Shown here: one piece after another, positions 21,179 to 29,315 of the stretch
Layout: each line of letters begins with the position of its first letter
Numbering within the stretch: the stretch's first letter is position 1
Source of the DNA: an uncultured Muribaculaceae bacterium
GTDB taxonomy: Bacteria > Bacteroidota > Bacteroidia > Bacteroidales > Muribaculaceae
Assembly: GCA_947627615.1 (NCBI GenBank)
Contig: CANQWS010000003.1
Location: forward strand, 1-64,000
Reading direction: 5' to 3'
Length of the DNA: 64,000 bases
Notes under the pieces: model-generated
What the model was told of the DNA's origin: nothing
The model's input: the letters and a program-made list of their open reading frames with translations, nothing else
Databases searched by the model: none
Position numbers and translations under genes: made by a program

Positions 21179-22278
21179 GACATAGCCCTTATATCTGGCA
21201 GCGAAACGATTGGCCGGAATTCAGATGGAATGCCGAGGCATTGCTTGGGCCAATGTCGCGTATCAGTCAGTTGCATGGGCTTTTGAATGGCCGCATGTCA
21301 ATGCTTGGCTTTGATGAGAAAAGCCGGACATTGCTTTCCGCCATGACTGATGATCTGATAGGTTCTTCTGAAATTGAAGGCGTGTCGCTTGACCATGATT
21401 CGGTGCGGAGCAGTATTGCCCGGCGCCTTGGAATTGATGATGACGGATTGCCGGTTGAGGACCATTATGTCGAAGGACTCGTCGATGTGATGCTTGACGC
21501 TGTGCGTAATTGTGGGGAGCCGTTGACGGATGAACGGTTGTTAGGATGGCATGCGGCCCTTTTCCCTCTGGGCAGAAGCGGAATGCACCGTATCACGGTA
21601 GCCGGCTGGCGGAAAGGTGAAGAACCCATGCAGGTCGTTTCCGGAGCTTTCGGACATGAGAAGGTCCATTATGAGGCTCCGTCTTCGGCTGTTGTTCCGG
21701 ATGAGATGGCGCGTTTGACTGACTGGTGCAACAATGCCGGACTGTCGCCTTTTATCATGGCGGCAGTGGCACATCTCTGGTTCGTGACCATACACCCGTT
21801 TGATGACGGCAATGGACGTATCGGCAGGACCCTCGCCGACATGCTGCTGGCTCACCTCGATGTCGATTCTGTCCGTTATTACAGCATGTCGGCTGAAATA
21901 AACCGAAACAAGAAGGCTTATTACGAAATTCTTGAACGGACCCAGAAAGGCGACCTCGACATTACAGAATGGCTCCTGTGGTTTTTCGATTGCCTTGAAA
22001 AAGCCATCACCCGGGCATCAGGTCTCATTGAGCTGACGTTGGATAAGGCTGCTTATTGGAATCGGTTCCGTCAGGTCGAGATAAATGAGCGGCAGCGAAA
22101 AGTCATCAACCGAATTTGGGATGGCTTTGAGGGAAAACTGACCACGTCAAAATGGGCCAAAATCTGCAGATGCTCTCAGGATACGGCTTTGCGCGACATC
22201 AATGACCTTATCTCAAAGGGCATGCTTCGCAACAGCGGTGAAGGCGGCCGCAGTGCCAACTACCTTCTCCCGCAATAA
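21163..22278 (+). CDS. Fic-domain protein (class II, with own inhibitory helix) and C-terminal winged helix
   Basis: A 371-residue AMP-transferase-type protein. The N-terminal domain (about 5-100, IWQRNDWPEFRWN, DUF4172-like) carries the inhibitory motif S68-xxx-E72-G73, whose glutamate blocks ATP in class II Fic proteins. The Fic core has the full catalytic motif HPFDDGNGRIGR with His211. The C-terminal ~60 residues (SKWAKICRCSQDTALRDINDL then a KG..RNSGEGGRSANY wing) form a winged helix likely to bind DNA. All active-site residues are present. Upstream and over the start codon lie four copies of an ACCGCAAA half-site, so autoregulation by the winged helix is a good guess. The target of AMPylation is unknown. 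Confidence 0.9.
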   Translation: MRRPQRHSPYIWQRNDWPEFRWNAEALLGPMSRISQLHGLLNGRMSMLGFDEKSRTLLSAMTDDLIGSSEIEGVSLDHDSVRSSIARRLGIDDDGLPVEDHYVEGLVDVMLDAVRNCGEPLTDERLLGWHAALFPLGRSGMHRITVAGWRKGEEPMQVVSGAFGHEKVHYEAPSSAVVPDEMARLTDWCNNAGLSPFIMAAVAHLWFVTIHPFDDGNGRIGRTLADMLLAHLDVDSVRYYSMSAEINRNKKAYYEILERTQKGDLDITEWLLWFFDCLEKAITRASGLIELTLDKAAYWNRFRQVEINERQRKVINRIWDGFEGKLTTSKWAKICRCSQDTALRDINDLISKGMLRNSGEGGRSANYLLPQ

Positions 22279-22388
22279 TCCCATGCGGCTTTTATTTCGG
22301 ATGTAAGTTAGGGAGAGGACGGGTATCGGAACTTAATCCGCTCTGCAGCTGTTGATAATCTGATATATGTATTTTAATTTCTTATAAA

Positions 22389-23171
22389 ATGACTATGGAT
22401 ATAAACTCTCTCTTTGACCTTACGGGCAAAGTGGCCGTGGTTACCGGTGGTGGCGACGGTATCGGCAAGGGCGCGTGCGAGATTCTCGCCGCAGCGGGTG
22501 CCTCGGTTGTGGTCAGTGACCTGACGGTTGAAAAAGCGCAGAACACGGTCGACGAAATCGTCAAGGCCGGCGGAAAGGCGGCCGCAGTGGCCTGCAATGT
22601 TCTCAAGGAAGATGATCTGACCAACCTGATTGACTTTGCCGTTAAGACCTACGGCACAGTGAATATTCTCGTCAACAACGCCGGCATGGGCGGCGGCGGG
22701 CGCGAGAATCCGTTCAGGATTGACCGTGCCTACGTTGAGCGCATCTATGCCATCAATGTCTTCGCCCCATGGCAGCTGTGCAAGCTCGCAGCCCCCTACA
22801 TGCAGAAATCGGGCTACGGAAGCATTGTCAACATCACCTCCATGAGCAGCATCAACAACGACCCCTCCATGGCCATCTACGGGTCATCCAAAGCCGCGCT
22901 GAACCATATTGCCTCGAACCTGGCGTTTGATTACGGCCCCATGGGCATCCGCATCAACAACGTTGGCCCCGGCGCAACGAAGACCCACGCGCTCGCCACC
23001 GTGCTCACGCCCGAAATCGAAGCCAAAATGCTGGCCCACACGCCAATCCATCGCCTGGGCGAGGTGTCGGACATTTCTGGCGCCATACTCTATTTCGCCG
23101 CTCCAGTCTCGGCTTGGGTCAGCGGTCAGGTCCTGATGGTCAACGGCGGAGGCGTGCAGACTCTCGACTGA
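22389..23171 (+). CDS. hdhA: 7-alpha-hydroxysteroid dehydrogenase-like short-chain dehydrogenase
   Basis: A 260-residue classical SDR. Nucleotide-binding motif VTGGGDGIGKG, NNAG motif, and the catalytic Ser151, Tyr164, Lys168 (YGSSK). The overall sequence closely follows E. coli HdhA as I know it: ASVVVSDL near the N-terminus, TPEIEAKMLAHTPIHRLGE, and a C-terminus of WVSGQVLMVNGGGVQ-type. HdhA oxidises the 7-alpha-hydroxyl of bile acids, a common gut function, so bile-acid conversion is the favoured role, but related SDRs act on other alcohols. An alternative ATG lies two codons in. A separate transcription unit of one gene. Confidence 0.75.
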   Translation: MTMDINSLFDLTGKVAVVTGGGDGIGKGACEILAAAGASVVVSDLTVEKAQNTVDEIVKAGGKAAAVACNVLKEDDLTNLIDFAVKTYGTVNILVNNAGMGGGGRENPFRIDRAYVERIYAINVFAPWQLCKLAAPYMQKSGYGSIVNITSMSSINNDPSMAIYGSSKAALNHIASNLAFDYGPMGIRINNVGPGATKTHALATVLTPEIEAKMLAHTPIHRLGEVSDISGAILYFAAPVSAWVSGQVLMVNGGGVQTLD

Positions 23172-23249
23172 CGTTACCTCCGTCAACCTCAAAATCGACG
23201 GCGGAGGCATGTACGGGAGCAAAATGCCTCACTGATTTCCCTCTCCCTG

Positions 23250-23281
23250 TTTGCTCGGATTGGCTAAAAGATGTAACTTTG
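23250..23281 (+). promoter_or_regulatory. Promoter of the cysteine desulfidase gene
   Basis: TTTG (23250-23253), 20-bp spacer, TAACTTTG (23274-23281): both Bacteroidetes elements with ideal spacing, 60 bp before the ATG at 23341. It makes upstream in-frame non-ATG starts unlikely. Confidence 0.8.
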
Positions 23282-23340
23282 CCTTGACAAAAGTTTGCAA
23301 GGCGCAAGCCGCATGTTTTTCCGTTAGAATCCAAGCAGAT

Positions 23341-24624
23341 ATGGTAATCGAGTCCAAGAGAGAGCAGATCATTTCACTTATTCGCCGCGAGGTGGTTCCG
23401 GCCATCGGCTGCACCGAACCTGTCGCAGTGGCGCTGTGTGTTGCAAAAGCCGTGGAGATTCTCGGCGCCCGGCCCGAGTGCATCTCTGTGGCGCTCAGCG
23501 GAAACATGCTCAAGAACGCCATGGGCGTGGGCATACCCGGAACCGGTATGATAGGCTTGCCCATAGCCATTGCCCTCGGCGCTCTGGTAGGCCGGTCGGC
23601 CTACGGACTCGAAGTGCTCCGCGACGTCACCCCCGAGGCCGTGGAGCTCGGCCGGCGCTTCATAGCCGAGGGCCGCATCTCCATCACCCATGACCGTCAG
23701 GCGCCGTCGAACCTCCATGTCGACGTTACCGTGACCGATGCCGCCGGTTCCACGGCACGCGCCGTGATCTCGTGCGAGCACACCCGCTTCGTGCTGCTGC
23801 AGCGCGACGGCATCACCGTTTTCGAGCAGACTCCCGTCGCCGACAGCGCCGAGACCGCCGATGACATAGCTCTCGACCTGGCCACGGTCTATGAATTCGC
23901 CATGGAGACGCCTCTCGACGAGATTTCGTTCATCCTCGAGGCCCGTGACCTCAATCTGGCGGCCGCCGAAACCGCCCTCAGAGGTGACTACGGCCACTCG
24001 CTCGGGGCCACCATCCGCAACTGCGGCATGAAATACTACGGCGACACCCCCGTCGAACACATGATTTCCTACACCTCCGCCGCGTGCGATGCCCGCATGG
24101 GCGGCGCCAAAGTGGCCGTCATGTCCAACTCCGGAAGCGGCAACCAGGGCATTACGGCAACCATGCCCGTGGTCAGCTTTGCCGCCGACATGAATGCCAC
24201 CGAAGAACAGACCGTCCGCGCCCTGATACTCAGCCATCTGACCAGCATCTACATCAAGCAGAGCCTCGGCCGCCTCTCGGCCCTGTGCGGATGCGTGGTA
24301 GCCTCCACCGGAGCCTCCGCGGCCATAGCCTACCTCATGGGCGGCGGCTTTCAGGAGATATGCGCCGCCGTCAAGAACATGGTGGCCAACCTCACCGGAA
24401 TGATCTGTGACGGCGCCAAACCCTCATGTGCTCTGAAAATATCCTCCGGAGTCTCCACGGCCATGATGTCGGCCATGCTCGCCATCAACGGCAAGTGCGT
24501 CACCTCCAGCGAAGGAATTGTCAGCGAGGACGTCGACGCCACCATCCACAACCTCACCTCCATAGGCCGCGAAGCCATGACCGAGACCGACCGCCTCGTC
24601 CTCCGCATCATGACCTCCAAATAA
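23341..24624 (+). CDS. cyuA: L-cysteine desulfidase / serine dehydratase-like iron-sulfur enzyme (UPF0597, CyuA/YhaM family)
   Basis: A 427-residue protein of the family that splits L-cysteine into pyruvate, ammonia and hydrogen sulfide with a [4Fe-4S] cluster. Family marks are AIGCTEPVAVAL near residue 20, SGNMLKNAMGVGIPGTG, SNSGSGNQGI, and the conserved cysteines in CGCVVASTGASAAI and MICDGAKPSCALK that bind the cluster. It is cytoplasmic and stands alone behind its own promoter (23250-23281); the true start is the ATG at 23341, as upstream codons fall inside the promoter. No transporter gene (cyuP type) is adjacent. Confidence 0.88.
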   Translation: MVIESKREQIISLIRREVVPAIGCTEPVAVALCVAKAVEILGARPECISVALSGNMLKNAMGVGIPGTGMIGLPIAIALGALVGRSAYGLEVLRDVTPEAVELGRRFIAEGRISITHDRQAPSNLHVDVTVTDAAGSTARAVISCEHTRFVLLQRDGITVFEQTPVADSAETADDIALDLATVYEFAMETPLDEISFILEARDLNLAAAETALRGDYGHSLGATIRNCGMKYYGDTPVEHMISYTSAACDARMGGAKVAVMSNSGSGNQGITATMPVVSFAADMNATEEQTVRALILSHLTSIYIKQSLGRLSALCGCVVASTGASAAIAYLMGGGFQEICAAVKNMVANLTGMICDGAKPSCALKISSGVSTAMMSAMLAINGKCVTSSEGIVSEDVDATIHNLTSIGREAMTETDRLVLRIMTSK

Positions 24625-24858
24625 CCCTCCTTCCTGGCACTCACACCCCTCCGCCACTTGCCGGTTAATTCCCTCGCGGAGTGCCGGAGGCACGGGGTTG
24701 TGGGCCTCATCTCTCTGTATCCGATGGGATAGTTTTTATCGTAATTAGAACTCATCATAATTCATACAAATAGGTCGTTTAATGTTTGCCATATTTAGAA
24801 TGGTAATGACACTTTCTTTCATTTCGGCAGGAAAAGAATCCAAGTTTTCCTCGTTGCC

Positions 24859-25273
24859 CTAACCCATGCATTTGTTATTAAGATACAGAAAAAGTTGGAT
24901 GTCATCCCTCACTCCATCTTCTCTCTCGTGATTATAATATAATCCTTTAATTCTTGCTCTTATCTTATTGAATTCGTTATTTTGGACAGAATCTAATCTT
25001 ATGGAATGAAGGTTCTGATAGGGAGTGGTTGGAATGTTTTTCAAATTCCATTGAAAAACAGGACAAAATTCCGCTCTCCGGTATTTAAGATCATTTTCTG
25101 TCAATAGGATTAACAGATTTGAACTTCTTACATTTATTAGAAGGGCAATTGTGTCTTTGGCCGTTTCTTTTGTTAATTCCGAACTCGTTTTTTGAATCAT
25201 TACGATTGTTGCAACCACCAAACAGACAGCTACTCAAAGCAATTGTTATCAGGATTAATGTTATGTTCCTCAT
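24859..25273 (-). pseudogene. Small lipoprotein with a +1 frameshift, candidate immunity protein
   Basis: The first ~27 codons encode a lipoprotein signal (MRNITLILITIALSSCLFGGC, lipobox LFGGC at Cys21). The frame then shifts by one base at a run of six A on the coding strand (T6 at 25188-25193) into a ~110-codon open frame (TSSELTKETAKDT ... NNKCMG) that lacks its own start. Removing one A joins both into a ~138-residue lipoprotein. It lies 36 bp after the Rhs-linked M91 metallopeptidase gene on the same strand, the place of an immunity gene in polymorphic toxin loci. AT-rich unlike the core genes. No family recognised. Confidence 0.55.
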
Positions 25274-25309
25274 TTTTGGGGATTAGGATTAATTAAACAA
25301 TATATGGAT

Positions 25310-26030
25310 TTAATATGCGCCTCTCGAATTCTGACCTTGTTCTTTTCTTATGTCATTTTCAGTGATGTCATCTGGTCCAACATGGCTTAGTCCAATTGTT
25401 TCAGCCTCATCAATCAGAATTTTCTCAGTGACATGCCTACCGGAACTGTCTATATATGTATGTGATTCATATAGATTCCTTCTTAAAGAAACGCCTCGCA
25501 TTGAGCGATCACCATGAATCATCTCGTGACCCAGACCAACTTGTGGCGGACGAGTCGTTTTATGAACTCTTTTGGTCGCAGGATTCAATGTCGGGATATA
25601 AGCCACTCTGGTTGGATTGAAGATAACAACAACGTCCGTTCCGATACCATTCTTTGCGTTCGTTCTATTAACATCTTTCTCTCGGTTTGATATTTTTTCA
25701 TTCAAAACAATAGTCATGGTTCTCTTAGAACTGTTGATACGGCGTATAAGACGTGTCCCGGACGTCTTACCACCCTTTCCTAATGATGCAATTTTCACCC
25801 TTGCTGACCCACCTTTTTCGGTAGAATATACCAGTTTGTCATTGGTGAGTTTCTGCAGTGTGTACATGATTAGGAAGATATCCCTAATTGATGTCCCCTT
25901 TGATATTCTAATTATGTTACCGTCCGGGTCAATTCTGTTTAGGGGGTTGGCGGCGCAGAAAAGGTAGGGGTTAAGTCATTATATTTTTCGGCGTAGGAGT
26001 CCACGGAGCGGAAGCGGCCGAGGGACACGG
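25310..26030 (-). pseudogene. Tail of an Rhs/YD-repeat protein with M91 metallopeptidase toxin domain, frameshifted
   Basis: The upstream part (26030-25971) reads SLGRFRSVDSYAEKYNDLTP, and after a one-base frame change at CCCC (25967-25970) continues PYLFCAANPLNRIDPDGN, the highly conserved end of the Rhs core. It is followed directly by a ~200-residue toxin domain with the zinc-binding HEMIH (in GLGHEMIHGDRSMRG) and a C-terminal TIG...ITENDIRKEQG...R..Y pattern of M91 (NleD-like) metallopeptidases. Adding one C restores the junction. The rest of the Rhs core is missing, so this is an orphan toxin tip left by recombination. The first ATG in the toxin frame is at 25867 and could still yield a 185-residue protein. 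Confidence 0.75.
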
Positions 26031-26153
26031 CTGTATGTGAGTGGCTGGGTGGTCATGGCTGACTGGACGTTAGAGGCTTACATCCACAAATATAGGCATT
26101 GATTTCCGGAATCCAAGTGCAATTTTTAAGAAAAGTCCCGGTGTCCCGTGGTT

Positions 26154-26226
26154 GGGACATGCGGGACAAGCGGGACAGATGGGACAGCGGGACAAAGGCA
26201 GGGACAGGGGGGACGGGACGGGACAG
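26154..26226. repeat. Degenerate GGGACA tandem repeats
   Basis: About nine GGGAC(A) units spaced 5-12 bp apart (GGGACATGC, GGGACAAGC, GGGACAGAT, GGGACAGC and so on), between the Rhs remnant and the secDF terminator hairpin. Purely G/A rich on the plus strand and without an ORF. Confidence 0.7.
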
Positions 26227-26233
26227 GATGCGG

Positions 26234-26267
26234 GCAGGGCGTCATCCCGGTGGGGATGGCGCCCTGC
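26234..26267 (-). terminator. Hairpin after secDF
   Basis: GCAGGGCGTCATCCC (26234-26248) pairs with GGGATGGCGCCCTGC (26253-26267): 15 positions with one G-T/A-C exception and a 4-nt loop, 23 bp past the secDF stop. No T-tract follows on the minus strand, so it may end or protect the mRNA 3' end. Confidence 0.55.
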
Positions 26268-26290
26268 GTTATGACGGGTCGGGAAGAGGT

Positions 26291-29224
26291 TTATTTCTTG
26301 CCGGCGATTTTGGCGTTGGTCTTCTTTGACTCGGTGAGGTAGGCTACCGGCGAGGCAATGAAGATGGTGGCGAGTGTACCGATTACGACACCGAATATCA
26401 TCGCGAAGGTGAACGAGCGGATAGCGTCGCCGCCAAGGATGAAGATGCAGAGAAGCACGAGCAGTGTCGATGCCGATGTCATGATCGTACGGCCCAGAGT
26501 TGAGTTGATGGAGCGGTTGATGTTGTTGAAGAATGTCTCCTTGGGATAGAGGCCGATGTTTTCGCGAACACGGTCAAACACAACCACGGTATCGTTGATC
26601 TGGTAACCGATTACGGTGAGGATTGCGGCTATGAAGCTCTGGTCAATCTCCATTGCGAAGGGGAACACGCCGTAGAACAGCGAGTAGAATCCGATGATGG
26701 AGAAGGCTGTGAAGGCCACGGCCGCAAGGGCGCCGAGTGAGAAGGCGATGTTGTGGAAGCGGACCAGAATGTAGAGGAACATTGCCAGAAGGGCTATGAG
26801 CACGGCTATGATGGCGTCGGTGCGCATGTCGTTGGCCACTGTGGGGCCTACCTTCTGCGATGACATGATACCGATGTTCTCGTTGGTGGTCGAGAAGTCT
26901 TCGGCGCTCATGTCGCCGATTTCGCTCTGGAGACCTTTGTAGAGGATGTCGGTGATTTCCTGGTCAATGTTTTCTTCGTCGGAATCGATCTTGTAGTTGG
27001 TGGAGATACGTACCTTGGTGTCGTTGTCGATGGTGATGACCGAAACCTGGGCGCCGCCGAAGAGCGGGGTGAGTTTCTGGTCGAGTTCCACGGTGCTGAC
27101 GGGATGGTCGAACTGAACCACGTAGTTGCGGCCGCCGGAGAAGTCGATGCCCTGACTGAGGCCCTTGATGCAGAACGATGCTATGACAACCACGATGAAG
27201 GCGCTGCAGACGATGAGGCTCTTCTTGCGGGCTCCGAGGACGTTGAAGTGGGCGTTGGTGAACATCTTGCGCGAGAGGGCGGTGTCAAAGGTCAGGGTGT
27301 TGAAGAATTTGGCCTTGACGAACATGTTGAACACCAGACGGGTCAGGAACACGGCGGTGAAGAACGATATGATGATACCGATGATTAGCGTCGTTGCGAA
27401 GCCCTTGATGGGGCCTGTTCCGAAGAGCAGCAGGATCACGCCGGTGATAACCGAGGTGAGGTTGGAGTCGAAGATGGCGGAGAAGGCGTTGGCATAACCG
27501 TCGGCAATGGCGGTGCGCACGTTCTTGCCTGCGCGGAGTTCCTCTTTCGTACGCTCGAAGATGAGCACGTTGGCGTCGACGGCCATACCGAGTGCGAGCA
27601 CGATACCGGCGATACCGGAGAGCGTCAGCACTGCCTGGAACGATGCGAGGATACCGAAGGTGAAGAATATGTTGAACACAAGGCCGAGGTTGGCGATGAT
27701 GCCGGGCAGAGCGCCGTAGAAGGCCATCATGAATATCATGAGAAGCACGAGAGCCACGCCGAATGACATGAAGCCGTCCTGAATGGCCTGCTTGCCGAGC
27801 GAGGGACCGATAACGGTGTCGGAGATGATGTCGACCTTGGCGGCCATCTTACCGCTCTTGAGCACGTTGGCAAGGTCTTTAGCCTCGTCGGTGGTGAAGT
27901 TGCCGGTGATTGAAGAGCGTCCGCCGTCAATCTTGTCGTTGACGTTGGGAGCGGAGTAAACCTGGTCGTCAAGAACTATGGCCACGCGCTTGCCTACGTT
28001 GGCGCCGGTGATGTTGCTCCATTTCTTGGCTGCCTCGCTGGTCATGGTCATCGACACATAGTTACCCTGCTGCATCTTGTCATATTCGCTTGTGGCGTTG
28101 ACAATGACGTCGCCCGAGAGAGCGGGCTTGCCGTTGTTGGTGCGGAGAGCCAGAAGCTGATAGATCTGGAGGCCCTGGCCGCCGGCGGCGTCGATGAGTT
28201 TCTTCATCTCGGGAGTCTGCTGGGCGTAGGAGGGATCGGATTTCTTGAGCACGAGGGGCTTCACTTCCCATGCGAGCTTCAGGTTGTTGGGCAGGAGGCT
28301 CTTTGCGCGGGGCGAAGCGAGGATGGCGTCGATGGCGTCGCGGTTGGCGGCGGTGGCCATACCCACTTCAACGCTCTCGCCCGAGTTCATGGCCAGGAAG
28401 TAATCGGCCAGTGACTTGCCGTTGCCGGTCGAGTCGGCCTTCACGGCGTTGTTGAGCTGCGAGAGAGCGGCCTGGAATTCGGCCACGGGCATAGTCTCGT
28501 AGAATTCGAGGTTGGCAGATGCTTTAAGGAGTTCACGGACGCGGTCGTGGTCTTTCACGCCGGGGAGCTCGAGCAGAATCTGACCGTCGTTTTCAAGTTC
28601 CTGAATGTTGGGGGCAACCACACCGAACTGGTCGATACGGGTGCGGAGCACGTTCGTTGAGCTGCTGACGCGGTCCTTCACTTCCTGTTTCAGGGCTGCC
28701 TCTGCGGCGTTGTCGTCCTGTCCGCGCTCAACCTGATCCTTGAATATGACTGAGAAGTCTCCTGCGGGATCCAGCTTGCGGTATTCCTTGCAGAAGATTG
28801 ACACGTAATCGTTCGAGCGTGTGGCTTTGGCAACCGAGTCGGCGCTTGCAATGGCTCTCTCGAAGTAGGGGTTGCCTTCGGCGTTGGCCATTGAGCGGAG
28901 AATGTCGGGCACTGAAACCTGCAGGGTTACGTTCATACCGCCCTTGAGGTCGAGGCCGAGGCCTACTCCGAGCTTCTGGGCCTGGCTGTAGGTGTAGCCG
29001 AGCCATACTGTCTCGTTGAAAATCGAGTCGATGTAGTGCTTGTAAGCTTTCGTGTAGGAATCGCTGACTGCTGTGGCGTCGCCTGACACTTTCACGGCAT
29101 AGTCTCTGGCCTGGTTGTCATAATGGTTGGTAACCAGGGTGAACGAGATGTAAAAGAGGCAAACGATAACCAAGAAGATGGCCAGAACGCCGGCCACTAC
29201 GCTTCCTAATTTTCCTTTTTGCAT
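26291..29224 (-). CDS. secDF: Protein translocase subunit SecDF (fused SecD-SecF)
   Basis: A 977-residue inner-membrane fusion that uses the proton gradient to finish export through SecYEG. SecD part: first helix at about 8-30, LGLDLKGGMNVTLQV, the periplasmic P1 domain with RIDQFGVVAPNIQ, and the membrane core with GMAVDANVLIFERTKEEL. SecF part: a helix, GIDFSGGRNYVVQF, and a second core with GYQINDTVVVFDRVREN. Both conserved Asp-containing helix 4 motifs are intact. Fusion of the two is normal in Bacteroidetes. A -7 element is at 29282-29289 and a hairpin follows the gene. Confidence 0.97.
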   Translation of the reverse strand: MQKGKLGSVVAGVLAIFLVIVCLFYISFTLVTNHYDNQARDYAVKVSGDATAVSDSYTKAYKHYIDSIFNETVWLGYTYSQAQKLGVGLGLDLKGGMNVTLQVSVPDILRSMANAEGNPYFERAIASADSVAKATRSNDYVSIFCKEYRKLDPAGDFSVIFKDQVERGQDDNAAEAALKQEVKDRVSSSTNVLRTRIDQFGVVAPNIQELENDGQILLELPGVKDHDRVRELLKASANLEFYETMPVAEFQAALSQLNNAVKADSTGNGKSLADYFLAMNSGESVEVGMATAANRDAIDAILASPRAKSLLPNNLKLAWEVKPLVLKKSDPSYAQQTPEMKKLIDAAGGQGLQIYQLLALRTNNGKPALSGDVIVNATSEYDKMQQGNYVSMTMTSEAAKKWSNITGANVGKRVAIVLDDQVYSAPNVNDKIDGGRSSITGNFTTDEAKDLANVLKSGKMAAKVDIISDTVIGPSLGKQAIQDGFMSFGVALVLLMIFMMAFYGALPGIIANLGLVFNIFFTFGILASFQAVLTLSGIAGIVLALGMAVDANVLIFERTKEELRAGKNVRTAIADGYANAFSAIFDSNLTSVITGVILLLFGTGPIKGFATTLIIGIIISFFTAVFLTRLVFNMFVKAKFFNTLTFDTALSRKMFTNAHFNVLGARKKSLIVCSAFIVVVIASFCIKGLSQGIDFSGGRNYVVQFDHPVSTVELDQKLTPLFGGAQVSVITIDNDTKVRISTNYKIDSDEENIDQEITDILYKGLQSEIGDMSAEDFSTTNENIGIMSSQKVGPTVANDMRTDAIIAVLIALLAMFLYILVRFHNIAFSLGALAAVAFTAFSIIGFYSLFYGVFPFAMEIDQSFIAAILTVIGYQINDTVVVFDRVRENIGLYPKETFFNNINRSINSTLGRTIMTSASTLLVLLCIFILGGDAIRSFTFAMIFGVVIGTLATIFIASPVAYLTESKKTNAKIAGKK

Positions 29225-29281
29225 TGTCGTTTAAAGTAATGATATTGGGTTAATTAATTATATTTGCACAATTTCAGCTTG

Positions 29282-29289
29282 CAAATATA
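29282..29289 (-). promoter_or_regulatory. -7 element for secDF
   Basis: Minus-strand TATATTTG matches TAnnTTTG and lies 58 bp before the secDF ATG. An upstream TTTG exists but only 16 bp away, shorter than the usual 19-20. Confidence 0.5.
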
Positions 29290-29315
29290 CGATTTTTTCT
29301 TTAGACAAACTCCAA

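Noticed and set aside
26154-26226. GGGACA repeats considered as a CRISPR-like array
   Set aside because: Units are 6-9 bp with irregular short gaps, no constant spacer length and no cas genes.
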